From the NCBI RefSeq assembly GCF_002932875.1, contig NZ_PSWS01000002.1, forward strand, positions 1-64,000: a stretch of DNA of 64,000 bases. Reading direction: 5' to 3'. The position numbers were made by a program, and so were the translations under genes. The notes under the pieces were generated by a model, which ran no database searches, was not told the DNA's origin, and worked only from the letters and a program-made list of their open reading frames with translations. This stretch comes from Rathayibacter tritici (GTDB lineage: Bacteria; Actinomycetota; Actinomycetes; Actinomycetales; Microbacteriaceae). Shown here in pieces: positions 8,364 through 16,713 of this stretch. How positions within the stretch are numbered: the first letter of the stretch is position 1; each line of letters begins with the position of its first letter.

Positions 8364-11300
8364 TCAGCCCAGCAGCTCGCGCACGTCCTCGGCGGTGATC
8401 CCGCCCGTGGCAGCGGCGCCGTCGTCGGACATGACCGCCGCGAAGAGCGCGGCCTTCGCCTCCTTGAGGGCCATCACCTTCTCCTCGATCGTGTCCTTCG
8501 CCACGAGCCGGTAGACCATCACCGAGCGGGTCTGGCCGATGCGGTGCGCGCGGTCGACGGCCTGCGACTCCGTGGCCGGGTTCCACCACGGGTCGAGCAG
8601 GATGCAGTAGTCGGCCTCGGTGAGGTTGAGCCCGAAGCCGCCCGCCTTGAGCGAGATCAGGAACACGCCCGCCTCACCCGAGCGGAACCGCTCGATGACC
8701 TCGTCGCGCTTCTTCGTCGCTCCGTCGAGGTAGGCGTACTCGATGCCGGCCGCGTCGAGCCGGCCGCGGACCCGGCCGAGGAACCGCGTGAACTGGCTGA
8801 AGACCAGCACGCGATGACCCTCGCCGAGCGCGTCGCCCAGCAGCTCGTCGAGCAGGTCGAGCTTGGTGGAGGGGACGCTCTCGTGCGCCTCGTCGACCAG
8901 CGCCGCGTCGAGGGCGACCTGGCGCAGCACCGTCAGCGCGCGGAAGATCGCGAAACGGTTCTTCTCGAAGTCGCCGATCAGGCCGAGCACCCGCTGCCGC
9001 TCCCGCGCTAAATAGGTGTCGTAGACCTTGCGCTGCTTCGGGCCGAGCTCGACCTCGAGAGTCTGCTCCTGCTTGGGCGGCAGCTCCTTCGCGACGAGCT
9101 CCTTGGTGCGCCGCAGCATCAGCGGGCGGATGCGCCGCCGCAGCTGCGAGAGCTTCTCGCTGTCGGCCTCGCGCTCGATCGGCTTCTGGTAGAACTCGAC
9201 GAAGCCGGCGGGCGAGGGGAACAGGCCCGGAGCGACGATCGACAGGAGCGACCACAGCTCCATCACGTTGTTCTCCATCGGCGTGCCGGTGATGGCGAGC
9301 TTGAAGGGAACGTCGAGGCGGCGCGCGAGCTGGTGCGTGGCCGACTGGCGGTTCTTGACGAACTGCGCCTCGTCGAGGAGGAGCCCCGACCACTGGATGC
9401 CCGAATACGACTCGTAGTCGAGCCGGAACAGGGCGTAGGAGGTGACCACCAGCTCCGCCTCGCCGATGACGCTCGAGAGCGCCTTCCGCTTCTTCTTCGA
9501 CGTCTCGTCGATGCCGACCACGCGCAGGTCCGGGGCGAACCGCTTGGCCTCGCCGACCCAGTTGGGCACGACGCTGGTGGGCGCGACAACGAGGAACGGG
9601 CGCGGCGAGGTGCCCGCCTCCTGGGCCGCGGCGCGCTGCTCCTGCATCACCCGGCTGACCAGAGCGAGGGACTGCACGGTCTTGCCCAGGCCCATGTCGT
9701 CCGCGAGTACGCCGCCGAGCTGGTTGTCGTAGAGGAACGAGAGCCAGTCGTAGCCGAGCTGCTGGTAGGGCCGCAGCTCGACGGCGAAGCCCTCGGGGAG
9801 GACGCGGGGCTCCAGGGCACCGGTCGCGGTGAAGCCGGAGAGGCCCTCGACGGAGCGGCGCCAGGCGGCGGCCTGCGCCTCCACGACGCCCAGTTCGACC
9901 AGCTCGTCCCAGAGCGAGGACTGGAAGCGGCTGATCCGCAGGGTCTCGCCGGGGTCGTCCGAGAGCTCTCGGGCCTCGGCGATCAGCTCGCGAAGTCGGC
10001 CGAAGCGTTCGTCGTCAAGGGCGAAGTAGACGCCGCTGGGCAGCACCATGTACTCGTCGCCGCGGGCGAGGGCGAGGAAGATCTCGGCGAGCGGGACCGC
10101 CTCACCGTTGACCGTGACCGAGATCTCGAGGTTGAACCAGTCGCGGCTGTCGGGCTGAGCGACGGTCTGCACGGCAACCACGGGAGCCGTCTGCGCCTCG
10201 CGGTACTCGACTCTCTCGCCGATCTCCTCGATCTCGACCGTGCCGAGCTCGTGGAGCCGCTCGACCTCGCCGGCGAGGAAGCCGACGGTCTGCATGCCGC
10301 GCAGGTCGAAAGTGGGGCGTAGGCGCCTGCTCGACGGCGAGACCAGTGCGGGGGTCGACTCCGGGTCCAGGCCCGCGCCGACGAGGGAGTCGAGGATGCG
10401 CTGCTCGGCGTCGAGGTCGCGGTAGCCGGCGTCCTCGCCGACCCGGAGCGGCAGCCGCTCGGCGTCGACGCCGCGCGCCCCCTCCACCGCGTAACGCCAC
10501 CACCACGAGCCGCGCAGGCCCGCGCCCTCCGTGTGCTCGAGGGTGAGCCCCAGCCGCGGCTCGGGCACGGCGGGCGCCTCGAAGGAGCCGTCGCGGGAGA
10601 CGATGTCGAACAGGCGATGCAGCCGCTGGTAGTGCTCGGTGAGGAAGGCCGATTCCTCGGCCATCGGGATGCGGATGGCCTCGCGGCTCCACAGGAACGT
10701 GCGCGCCGAGGACAGCAGCGGCGCGGCGAACGGGATGAGGGTGACCGGGCGGGCACGCAGCTCATCGCCCCCCTCCCAGGTGTAGAGGCCGACGGCCGGG
10801 TCGCCGATGAAACCGAACTCCTCGGGGGCCGGGTGGTCACCGATCGCGACGAGCGAGCGCAGCTCGAGGCCCGCAGGGGTGCGTGTGACGTCGATGGAGG
10901 CGGTGGCCGTGGTGTCGAGGATCTTCAGCGGCGTCTGGTCGCGATCACCCATCACCAGGCCGATGCCCGCGCGGACGGCGCCGTGCAGGGCCGCCCAAAT
11001 CGCCTCGCTCCGGCACTGGTCGAGGTAGAGCCAGGTGTCGGGCGAGTAGTAACTGGAGGCGCTGTGGCCGGTGAGCAGGCCCTGCATCTCGCGGACGACG
11101 TCGATCTGGCGCTCGTCGTAGTCGTGGCTGTAATGCAGGTACCCGAGGTCGCGCCAGCTCGCGCCGGTGCGCACCCAGCGGTCGCGCTCGCCCATCCGCA
11201 CCGGGCGGACGCCGAGGCGCGGGCGCGGCTCGGGCGGCGGGCGGTAGGAGTTGTAGCGGCCGGGCGGGCGGCGCACGGGCTCGCCGGGCAGCAGCTCGAA

Positions 11301-11786
11301 TTGCAGGCCCAGCGGGATGCCGGTCCGCGAGCGGTCGGCTCCGGCGAGCAGCGGAGCGAGTGCACTGCGCCACTCCGGGACCGCGTCGACGGCGGCCTCA
11401 CCCGGGAACGGGCCGGCCACTCCGCCCTCGCGCTCGCGGCGCAGGGCCTCGATCAGGACGGCCGCGACGTGCTTGCACTCGCGCTTGACCGGGCAGCTGC
11501 AGGCGCCGCCGAGCAGGCTCCAGTGCTCGCCCTCGTCGCGCAACTGCACGCTCACCGCGTAGGGCAGCCGACCGGATCCGCGGACCTGGCCGAAGAGGCG
11601 CGTTCTGCCGCCGAACCACTGCAGCTCGCGGACGCGTCCCTCGTCGGCGTAGGCGGCGCCCTTCTCGAACGCGGCGGTGCCGACGAGTGCGCGGATGTCC
11701 TGCTCCCAGAAGGGCTCGTGGCCGGCGGTCACCGACCCGGGTGCGGCCGACGGCAGCACCTCACCGGGGGGACTCTGGCGGGCCAT
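8364..11786 (-). CDS. SNF2/RapA-type helicase with SWIM zinc finger
   Basis: 1140 residues. An N-terminal SWIM motif (CSCPVKRECKH, ~95-105) is followed by a long middle region and a C-terminal SNF2 ATPase: Walker A DDMGLGKTVQ (~697), DEAQ box LLLDEAQFVKN (~803), TGTPMENN, and the helicase C-lobe with SQFTRFLGRVRGRL and DRAHRIGQTR. Such proteins translocate on double-stranded DNA and remodel protein-DNA or RNA-polymerase complexes; the exact bacterial role is unsettled. Start: ATG 11786 or GTG 11795, both with a purine-rich box only 3 nt away; ATG is preferred. The gene is divergent from the glycosyltransferase. Confidence 0.93.
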   Translation of the reverse strand: MARQSPPGEVLPSAAPGSVTAGHEPFWEQDIRALVGTAAFEKGAAYADEGRVRELQWFGGRTRLFGQVRGSGRLPYAVSVQLRDEGEHWSLLGGACSCPVKRECKHVAAVLIEALRREREGGVAGPFPGEAAVDAVPEWRSALAPLLAGADRSRTGIPLGLQFELLPGEPVRRPPGRYNSYRPPPEPRPRLGVRPVRMGERDRWVRTGASWRDLGYLHYSHDYDERQIDVVREMQGLLTGHSASSYYSPDTWLYLDQCRSEAIWAALHGAVRAGIGLVMGDRDQTPLKILDTTATASIDVTRTPAGLELRSLVAIGDHPAPEEFGFIGDPAVGLYTWEGGDELRARPVTLIPFAAPLLSSARTFLWSREAIRIPMAEESAFLTEHYQRLHRLFDIVSRDGSFEAPAVPEPRLGLTLEHTEGAGLRGSWWWRYAVEGARGVDAERLPLRVGEDAGYRDLDAEQRILDSLVGAGLDPESTPALVSPSSRRLRPTFDLRGMQTVGFLAGEVERLHELGTVEIEEIGERVEYREAQTAPVVAVQTVAQPDSRDWFNLEISVTVNGEAVPLAEIFLALARGDEYMVLPSGVYFALDDERFGRLRELIAEARELSDDPGETLRISRFQSSLWDELVELGVVEAQAAAWRRSVEGLSGFTATGALEPRVLPEGFAVELRPYQQLGYDWLSFLYDNQLGGVLADDMGLGKTVQSLALVSRVMQEQRAAAQEAGTSPRPFLVVAPTSVVPNWVGEAKRFAPDLRVVGIDETSKKKRKALSSVIGEAELVVTSYALFRLDYESYSGIQWSGLLLDEAQFVKNRQSATHQLARRLDVPFKLAITGTPMENNVMELWSLLSIVAPGLFPSPAGFVEFYQKPIEREADSEKLSQLRRRIRPLMLRRTKELVAKELPPKQEQTLEVELGPKQRKVYDTYLARERQRVLGLIGDFEKNRFAIFRALTVLRQVALDAALVDEAHESVPSTKLDLLDELLGDALGEGHRVLVFSQFTRFLGRVRGRLDAAGIEYAYLDGATKKRDEVIERFRSGEAGVFLISLKAGGFGLNLTEADYCILLDPWWNPATESQAVDRAHRIGQTRSVMVYRLVAKDTIEEKVMALKEAKAALFAAVMSDDGAAATGGITAEDVRELLG

Positions 11787-11904
11787 GAACCTCACGCTCT
11801 CCGCGCTCGAACGAACGCATCCGCCTATTCAACCCGATCCCGGGGACGCGGCGGGCCGCTGGGCGGGATCTCGGAGGACGCACGGCCGTCCCTACGATGG
11901 AGGA

Positions 11905-13017
11905 ATGCCCCGTCTGGCCGTCGTCTCGGCGCACACCTCCCCGCTCGAGCAGCCCTCGACGGGCGACGCGGGCGGCATGAACGTCTACCTGGCGGCGATC
12001 CTGCCGGAGTTGGCGGCGCTGGGCTGGGAGGTCGAGGTGCTGACCCGTGGCGAGGGCGTGCGGATGCTCGCACCCGGCGTGCGGGTGGTCGGCGTTCCCG
12101 TGCCGCCGGGCGACAAGTACGCGCTGGCCTCCACGGCGCCGGAATTCGCGCGCGCCGCGGCGGGAGCGGACGTGGTCCACTCCCACTACTGGGTGTCCGG
12201 GCTCGCCGGGATGCTCACCGGGCGGCCGCACGTGCACTCGATGCACTCCAGTTCGCTGGCGAAGAACGCCCGGCTCGCTCCGGGAGACGTCCCTGAGCCG
12301 CCGCAGAGGATTGACGCGGAACACTCGGTGCTCGCGGCGGCCGACGCGATCGTGGTGGCGGGCGCCTCGGAGCGGAAGGACGTCGTCGACGGGTACGGCG
12401 CGGATCCGGCGCGGGTGGTCGTGGTGCCGCCGGGGGTCGACGCACGGTTCCGGCCGGGCGGGGGCGAGCGCTCGGGAGTCGTCCTGGTCGGGCGGGTCCA
12501 GCCGCTCAAGGGGCAGCTGCTCGCGGTGCAGGCACTCGCAGCGATGACGCCGACGGAGCGGCCGGTGCTGCGGCTGGTCGGTGGGGCGGCTGCGGGACGG
12601 GAGTCGTACCTCGATGCGGTGCGCGCCGCCGCGGCTCCGCTGGCCGACCGCGTGCTGATTGAGGGGCCGGCCGACCGCGACACCGTGGCTCTGCGGCTGC
12701 GCAGCGCGCGGCTGGCGCTCGTGCCGTCGGCGGCCGAGACCTTCGGGCTGATCGCGCTCGAGGCGGCGGGTAGCGGGACGCCGGTACTGGCACGACGCAC
12801 AACCGGCCTCATCGATGCGGTGCGGGAGGGCGCGAGCGGCGTGCTGCTCGCGTCCGACTCACCCTCAGCGTGGGCCGCGGCGATGCTCGACCTCCTGCGC
12901 TCGCCCGGTGACCTGGCGCGCCTCGGCCGCGGCGGCGTGGACTGGGCCGCCACCCACTCCTGGCCGGCCGCCGCCGCCCGCCTCGACGCCCTCTACCGCC
13001 GCCTGCTGGCGCACTGA
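11905..13017 (+). CDS. GT4 glycosyltransferase, MshA-like
   Basis: 370 residues, GT-B fold retaining glycosyltransferase. N-terminus HTSPLEQPSTGDAGGMNVYL matches the acceptor-side signature of MshA (D-inositol-3-phosphate GlcNAc transferase of mycothiol synthesis) and sucrose-phosphate synthases; VVHSHYWVSGLAG and VPPGVDARFRPG follow. The nucleotide-sugar site has VLVGRVQPLKGQ and the E-x7-E segment AAETFGLIALEAAGSG. It is shorter than MshA (~430) and the middle is compact, so mycothiol involvement is only likely. TACGAT (11893-11898) ends six bases before the ATG: probable leaderless start. Its 3' end overlaps the ROK gene by 25 bp. Confidence 0.85.
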   Translation: MPRLAVVSAHTSPLEQPSTGDAGGMNVYLAAILPELAALGWEVEVLTRGEGVRMLAPGVRVVGVPVPPGDKYALASTAPEFARAAAGADVVHSHYWVSGLAGMLTGRPHVHSMHSSSLAKNARLAPGDVPEPPQRIDAEHSVLAAADAIVVAGASERKDVVDGYGADPARVVVVPPGVDARFRPGGGERSGVVLVGRVQPLKGQLLAVQALAAMTPTERPVLRLVGGAAAGRESYLDAVRAAAAPLADRVLIEGPADRDTVALRLRSARLALVPSAAETFGLIALEAAGSGTPVLARRTTGLIDAVREGASGVLLASDSPSAWAAAMLDLLRSPGDLARLGRGGVDWAATHSWPAAAARLDALYRRLLAH

Positions 13018-13925
13018 GGGAACCCCGACTCGTCGAGGGAGCCAGCTCCTGCGGGTTCCCTCGACGGCTCGGGGTTCCCTCGATGGTGGGGGGCGGCGGG
13101 GGTGCCGGGGGCGAGGCGGGCGCCGCGGGTGGAGCGGTACCAGGGGGCGAGACGGTCGGGCGAGACGGCGACCATCGCGGCGCCCGTGAATCCGGCGTCG
13201 TTGCCGAAGCGGGCGGGGACGATCTCGGTACCGATGTCGAGGAAGCGCGCGAACTCGTCGAAGACGTGCGCGGCCGCGCCACCGATCACGAACAGCTGCG
13301 GCGAGAGCAGCATCTCGAGGTGCCGGTAGTAGACGCCGAGACGCCCGGCCCACTCCTCGAGCGTGATGCCCTCGCGCCGGACGGCGGAGAAGCCGACCTG
13401 CGGCTCGAAGTCGGGGCCGTCGATGTGCAGGTGGCCGAACTCAGAGTTGGGGATCACCACACCCTCATGCACGAGCGCCGTACCGATGCCCGTACCGAGA
13501 GTGGTCAGCAGGAGCAGGCCCTCCCGGCCGCGCATCGCGCCGAATTCGCGCTCGGCGACGCCCGCCGCATCCGCATCGTTGACGACGACGACGTCCACTC
13601 CGGTCGCCTCCGACAGCAGGGCCTGCGCGTCGAGGCCGACCCAGCGCTCCGAGACGTGGGTGGTCTGGCGGACGACGCCGCCGCGGACGATGCCGGGGAA
13701 GCCGACACCGACGGGCGTGCCCGCGATCGGCGAGACATCGCGGACGATACCGGCGATCGCCGCGGCGAAATCTTCGGGCTCCTTGCCCAGCGGGTTCGCC
13801 ACAGCGAAACGCCGGGCCGCACGCTCGCCGGTCGTGACGTCGACGAGCGAGGCCTTGATCGACGTCCCCCCGATATCGACGCCGACGGCGAAACGCGGGA
13901 GGAGGCCGTCCTGGGGCTGGGTCAC
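12993..13925 (-). CDS. ROK-family glucokinase, polyphosphate glucokinase-like
   Basis: 310 residues. VGVDIGGTSIKASLVDV is the phosphate-1 loop; VGVGFPGIV, VVNDADAAGVAE (catalytic Asp) and LLTTLGTGIGTALV are the other sugar-kinase motifs. The stretch FGHLHIDG, EEWAGRLGVYYRHLEMLLSP, LFVIGGAA and ARFGNDAGFTGAA matches polyphosphate/ATP glucokinases (PpgK) rather than the zinc-containing ROK repressors, since the Cys cluster is absent. It should make glucose 6-phosphate in the cytoplasm. The GTG start has GGAGC five bases upstream. The last ~50 residues (Pro/Arg-rich) lie in a long inverted repeat and overlap the glycosyltransferase stop. Confidence 0.82.
   Translation of the reverse strand: MTQPQDGLLPRFAVGVDIGGTSIKASLVDVTTGERAARRFAVANPLGKEPEDFAAAIAGIVRDVSPIAGTPVGVGFPGIVRGGVVRQTTHVSERWVGLDAQALLSEATGVDVVVVNDADAAGVAEREFGAMRGREGLLLLTTLGTGIGTALVHEGVVIPNSEFGHLHIDGPDFEPQVGFSAVRREGITLEEWAGRLGVYYRHLEMLLSPQLFVIGGAAAHVFDEFARFLDIGTEIVPARFGNDAGFTGAAMVAVSPDRLAPWYRSTRGARLAPGTPAAPHHRGNPEPSREPAGAGSLDESGFPQCASRRR
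13016..13081. repeat. 25-bp inverted repeat at convergent gene ends (family C)
   Basis: Left arm 13016-13040 starts GAGGGAACCCCGACTCG; right arm 13057-13081 is its reverse complement with two mismatches; 16-nt loop. It lies where two convergent genes overlap and codes for the tail of the ROK kinase. There is no T-run, so it is not a simple intrinsic terminator. The outer GGGGTTCCCTCG motif recurs at about 26185. Confidence 0.75.
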
Positions 13926-14024
13926 GGATGCTCCGTCTGCAGTGGTGGCGAGTCGGGGACTCGGGAACGCGGTCGGCTCGCCGGATCCGGGATCACGACG
14001 AGCCGAAGGCGAGTCTACGATCCG

Positions 14025-14834
14025 TCAGGTGCGCGCGCGCTCCGAGAAGGCGCCGAGGACGTAGTCGATCACCGGCCCGTAGAGGTGCACGGCCAGCCCG
14101 TCGTCGATCGGCACGACCACGTCGATCGAGCCCTGTGCCTCCGCGACGAAGACCGCGGGGTCGTTGCAGTCGGCGATCGCGATGACCGGAAGACCGCGTC
14201 GGCCGGCCGCGCCCGCGAAGCCGTGGTCGGCGATCACCAGGTCGGGGCGGACCCCGAGCTCGTCGAGGCGGTCGAGCAGCGCGTCCATCGGCTCCGACGA
14301 GTGGGTGTGCTGGAGCCCTCCCCCGCGATAGACGCAGGTCACCCCGCCGGTGCACCACAGGGCCTGATGCTCGTCGGTGAGCGGGACCCGGATGCCGTCG
14401 GGCGCGGCGAACGGCAGGGCGTTCACGTCGATCACGCGGGCGCCCTGCTCCGTCGCGGCGGCGGCGAAGCGGCGGTAGACGTCCATCAGGGTCGCGGGGT
14501 GCGCGGTGGCGAACAGGAGCAGCGCGCCCTCGCGGACGGCGGCGGCGAAGCGGTCGCGGTAGCGGGCGAGTCCCGCGATCGTCAGGCGGGCGTCGATCCG
14601 GTCCTGCCCGCTCTCGAAGGAGGGATCGGTGCTGATCCCCACGCGCTCCCCCATCAGGGCGAGCAGGCTGTCGAGCGTCCAGTGCTCGGCGACATCGACC
14701 CCGTAGAGGTGAGCGGGCTCGCGAGCGGCGAGACGGCGCAGGTTGCCGAGGTTGGACGCGCGGCCGGTGAGGACGTCTCCAGCGAGGAGGGAGGAGTCGA
14801 GGTAGGCCTCGAGCTCGGAGTCGGGCAGCGGCAT
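14025..14834 (-). CDS. phosphatase-like conserved actinobacterial protein
   Basis: 269 residues. Sequence features such as ALLLFATAHPATLMDVYRRF, HTHSSEPMDALLDRL, DLVIADHGFAGAAG and IAIADCNDPAVFVAEAQGS match a family in Streptomyces and relatives that databases call phosphatase without good proof; no HAD, PTP or metallophosphatase signature is visible. Conserved His and Asp residues would fit a hydrolase. The frame is open back to 15065, but ATG 14834 has GAGAGG eight bases upstream and gives the family N-terminus. It is divergent from the PadR gene; the promoters share the 169-bp gap. Confidence 0.65.
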   Translation of the reverse strand: MPLPDSELEAYLDSSLLAGDVLTGRASNLGNLRRLAAREPAHLYGVDVAEHWTLDSLLALMGERVGISTDPSFESGQDRIDARLTIAGLARYRDRFAAAVREGALLLFATAHPATLMDVYRRFAAAATEQGARVIDVNALPFAAPDGIRVPLTDEHQALWCTGGVTCVYRGGGLQHTHSSEPMDALLDRLDELGVRPDLVIADHGFAGAAGRRGLPVIAIADCNDPAVFVAEAQGSIDVVVPIDDGLAVHLYGPVIDYVLGAFSERART

Positions 14835-14881
14835 GCGGGACCTCTCGACGGGGAGCCTCCAGGCTACGGGGAATTCACGTC

Positions 14882-14932
14882 TTGACAGTCGATCCGTCGC
14901 CGATATATCGTTACTGCATCGCCGACAGATCG
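14882..14932 (+). promoter_or_regulatory. padR promoter with direct-repeat operator
   Basis: TTGACA (14882-14887) lies 16 bp before TATATC (14904-14909). Two 14-bp direct repeats, TCGCCGATATATCG (14897-14910) and TCGCCGACAGATCG (14919-14932), are spaced 22 bp apart, about two helical turns. The first contains the perfect palindrome CGATATATCG over the -10 box. This fits autorepression by the adjacent PadR protein. Confidence 0.6.
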
Positions 14933-15003
14933 TGAGCAGTCGCTCCCGATGGGCGAACGGATTCGATCGACAGAGATCCCCCACGACAGAAAGCAGCACA
15001 CCC

Positions 15004-15624
15004 ATGAACCCCAGGACCTTCTTCTCCGACGACCGCCGCGACTCCTGCGACGGCGACCACTCCACCCGCCAGGAGCACCCCGGCCAGCGACGCGGACCCG
15101 GCGGTCACGGCCGCGGCTTCGGGCCCGGCTTCGGCTTCGGCCCGGGCTTCGGCCCCGGCTTCGGCGGCCCCTTCGGCCGCGGCGGAGGACGCGCCAGACG
15201 CGGCGACGTCCGCGCGGCCCTCCTCTCCCTCCTCGCCGAGAAGTCCTCGAACGGCTACGGCCTGATCAAGGCCATAGCCGAAAAGACGAACGGCTCGTGG
15301 CGCCCCAGTCCCGGCTCCGTCTACCCCACCCTCCAGCAGCTCGTCGACGAGGGCCTCATCACGGCCGTCGGCGAGGGCCGCGGCACCGAGTACCAGCTCA
15401 CGGACGCGGGTGGCACCTACGTCCGCGAGCACGCCGACGAGCTCGCCGCGGCCTGGGAGGCGACGCCCGGTGCGAGCGACGCCGACCGGGCGTTCATGGA
15501 GAACGTCGGCAAGCTGATGGGTGTCGTTCAGCAGTTCCGTGGAGCGAGCGAGGCCCAGCGCGCCGCCGCCTCCGCGAAGCTCGACGAGACCCGTCGCGCG
15601 CTGTACCTCATCCTCGCCGACTGA
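15004..15624 (+). CDS. PadR family transcriptional regulator with Gly/Phe-rich N-terminus
   Basis: 206 residues. The N-terminal 60 residues are low-complexity (repeats of FGPGF/GRGGG) preceded by a Cys/His/Asp-containing stretch. The winged helix follows: RRGDVRAALLSLLAEKSSNG, YGLIKAIAEKTNGSWRPSPG, SVYPTLQQLVDEGLITAVGE (about residues 65-130), then a C-terminal dimerisation helix. PadR proteins usually repress a transporter or their own gene. The upstream operator-like repeats support autoregulation. The next gene downstream is the convergent oleD, so the main target is probably elsewhere or the divergent phosphatase-like gene. Confidence 0.88.
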   Translation: MNPRTFFSDDRRDSCDGDHSTRQEHPGQRRGPGGHGRGFGPGFGFGPGFGPGFGGPFGRGGGRARRGDVRAALLSLLAEKSSNGYGLIKAIAEKTNGSWRPSPGSVYPTLQQLVDEGLITAVGEGRGTEYQLTDAGGTYVREHADELAAAWEATPGASDADRAFMENVGKLMGVVQQFRGASEAQRAAASAKLDETRRALYLILAD

Positions 15625-15670
15625 TCACGACCGGCTGACCAGCCGGACCCGGGACGGGCGGGACGCCCCG

Positions 15671-15734
15671 CAACGTCAGCTGAGAGCGCCTGTCGCGCGT
15701 CATCGTGCGCGACAGTCCTTCTCAGCTGACGTTG
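15671..15734. repeat. nested inverted repeat, family B copy 1
   Basis: Outer arms CAACGTCAGCTGAG (15671-15684) and CTCAGCTGACGTTG (15721-15734) pair perfectly; inner arms CTGTCGCGC (15690-15698) and GCGCGACAG (15707-15715) also pair perfectly around an 8-nt loop. The right half lies in the 3' end of oleD. A second copy with different inner-stem sequence is at 49652-49723. Confidence 0.8.
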
Positions 15735-16713
15735 TGCGTCGGTCTCCGGGGCGGTACGAGGCAGCGAGACGGGCCAGGCCCTCGTCCAGGCTCACCGACG
15801 GGCTCCAGCCCAGGTCGGCGCGCGTGCGGCGCTGGTCGAACCAGTGCGCGGTCGAGAGCTGCTCGGCCAGGAAGCGCGTCATCGGCGGCTCATCGGCGCC
15901 GGGTCGCACGGCCCACACGCGCTCGACGAGCGAGCCGGCAGCCCGCGCGACGCCCGCGGGGACCGACCACCGCGGCGGTTCGACTCCCGAGGCACGACAG
16001 ATCCCGGCCAGCAGTTCGGCGACAGGCCGGGGCTCACCATTAGTGACGACGTAGGAGCGGCCGTGCACCTCCTCCGCGCGCCCGAGAGCGGCGACGATCG
16101 CCGAGGCGGCGTTGTCGATGTACGTCGAGTCGATCAGCGCCTGCCCGTGGCCGAGCAACGGCAGCCGGCCGGCGCGGGCCCGCTCGACGATGCGGGCCAC
16201 GAGCTGGGTGTCGCCCGGCCCCCAGACCAGATGCGGGCGCACGGCCACCACCGAGAAACCCGGCGCGTCGGCCGCGAGGGCCAGCAGCTCGGCGCGGGCC
16301 TTGGTGCGCGCGTAATCGCCGCGGGCCCGCTCCGGATCGGCGGGCTCGGCGTCCTCGCCGGTGATCGAGGAGCCGGCGTGGGCGACGGAGGGCGACGAGA
16401 TCTGGACGAAGCGAGTCGCTCCGGCGCGGGCGGCGGCGGCGAGCAGGCGGCGGGTCCCGTCGACGTTCACGCGATCGAAGTCGCCCGGGTCGCCCGCGAG
16501 CGAGACCTTCGCGGCGAGGTGGACGACTCCCTCGCAATCGGCGACCGCCTGCTCCACCGCGCGCGGATCGGTCAGCGAGCCCCGTGACTCCTCGACGCCC
16601 GCCACCCCGGAAGGCCTGCGCTGGAAGGTCCGCACGTCGTGGCCCTGGGCGACGAGGCCCGCGGCCACCGCGCCTCCGAGCAGCCCGCTCGCGCCGGTGA
16701 CCAGGACCCTCAC
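15700..16713 (-). CDS. oleD: OleD, 2-alkyl-3-oxoalkanoate reductase (SDR)
   Basis: 337 residues, extended SDR of the 3-beta-HSD type. VTGASGLLGGAVAAGL is the NAD(P)-binding TGxxGxxG loop, HLAAKVSLAGD follows, and DYARTKARAE holds the catalytic YxxxK. In olefin biosynthesis OleD reduces the beta-keto acid made by OleA to a beta-hydroxy acid, the substrate of OleC. Assignment rests on the operon: it starts with GTG overlapping the oleBC stop by 4 nt (GTGA). Alone it would only be called an NAD-dependent epimerase/dehydrogenase. The longer open frame reaching 18597 is a GC artefact. Confidence 0.85.
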   Translation of the reverse strand: MRVLVTGASGLLGGAVAAGLVAQGHDVRTFQRRPSGVAGVEESRGSLTDPRAVEQAVADCEGVVHLAAKVSLAGDPGDFDRVNVDGTRRLLAAAARAGATRFVQISSPSVAHAGSSITGEDAEPADPERARGDYARTKARAELLALAADAPGFSVVAVRPHLVWGPGDTQLVARIVERARAGRLPLLGHGQALIDSTYIDNAASAIVAALGRAEEVHGRSYVVTNGEPRPVAELLAGICRASGVEPPRWSVPAGVARAAGSLVERVWAVRPGADEPPMTRFLAEQLSTAHWFDQRRTRADLGWSPSVSLDEGLARLAASYRPGDRRTTSAEKDCRAR

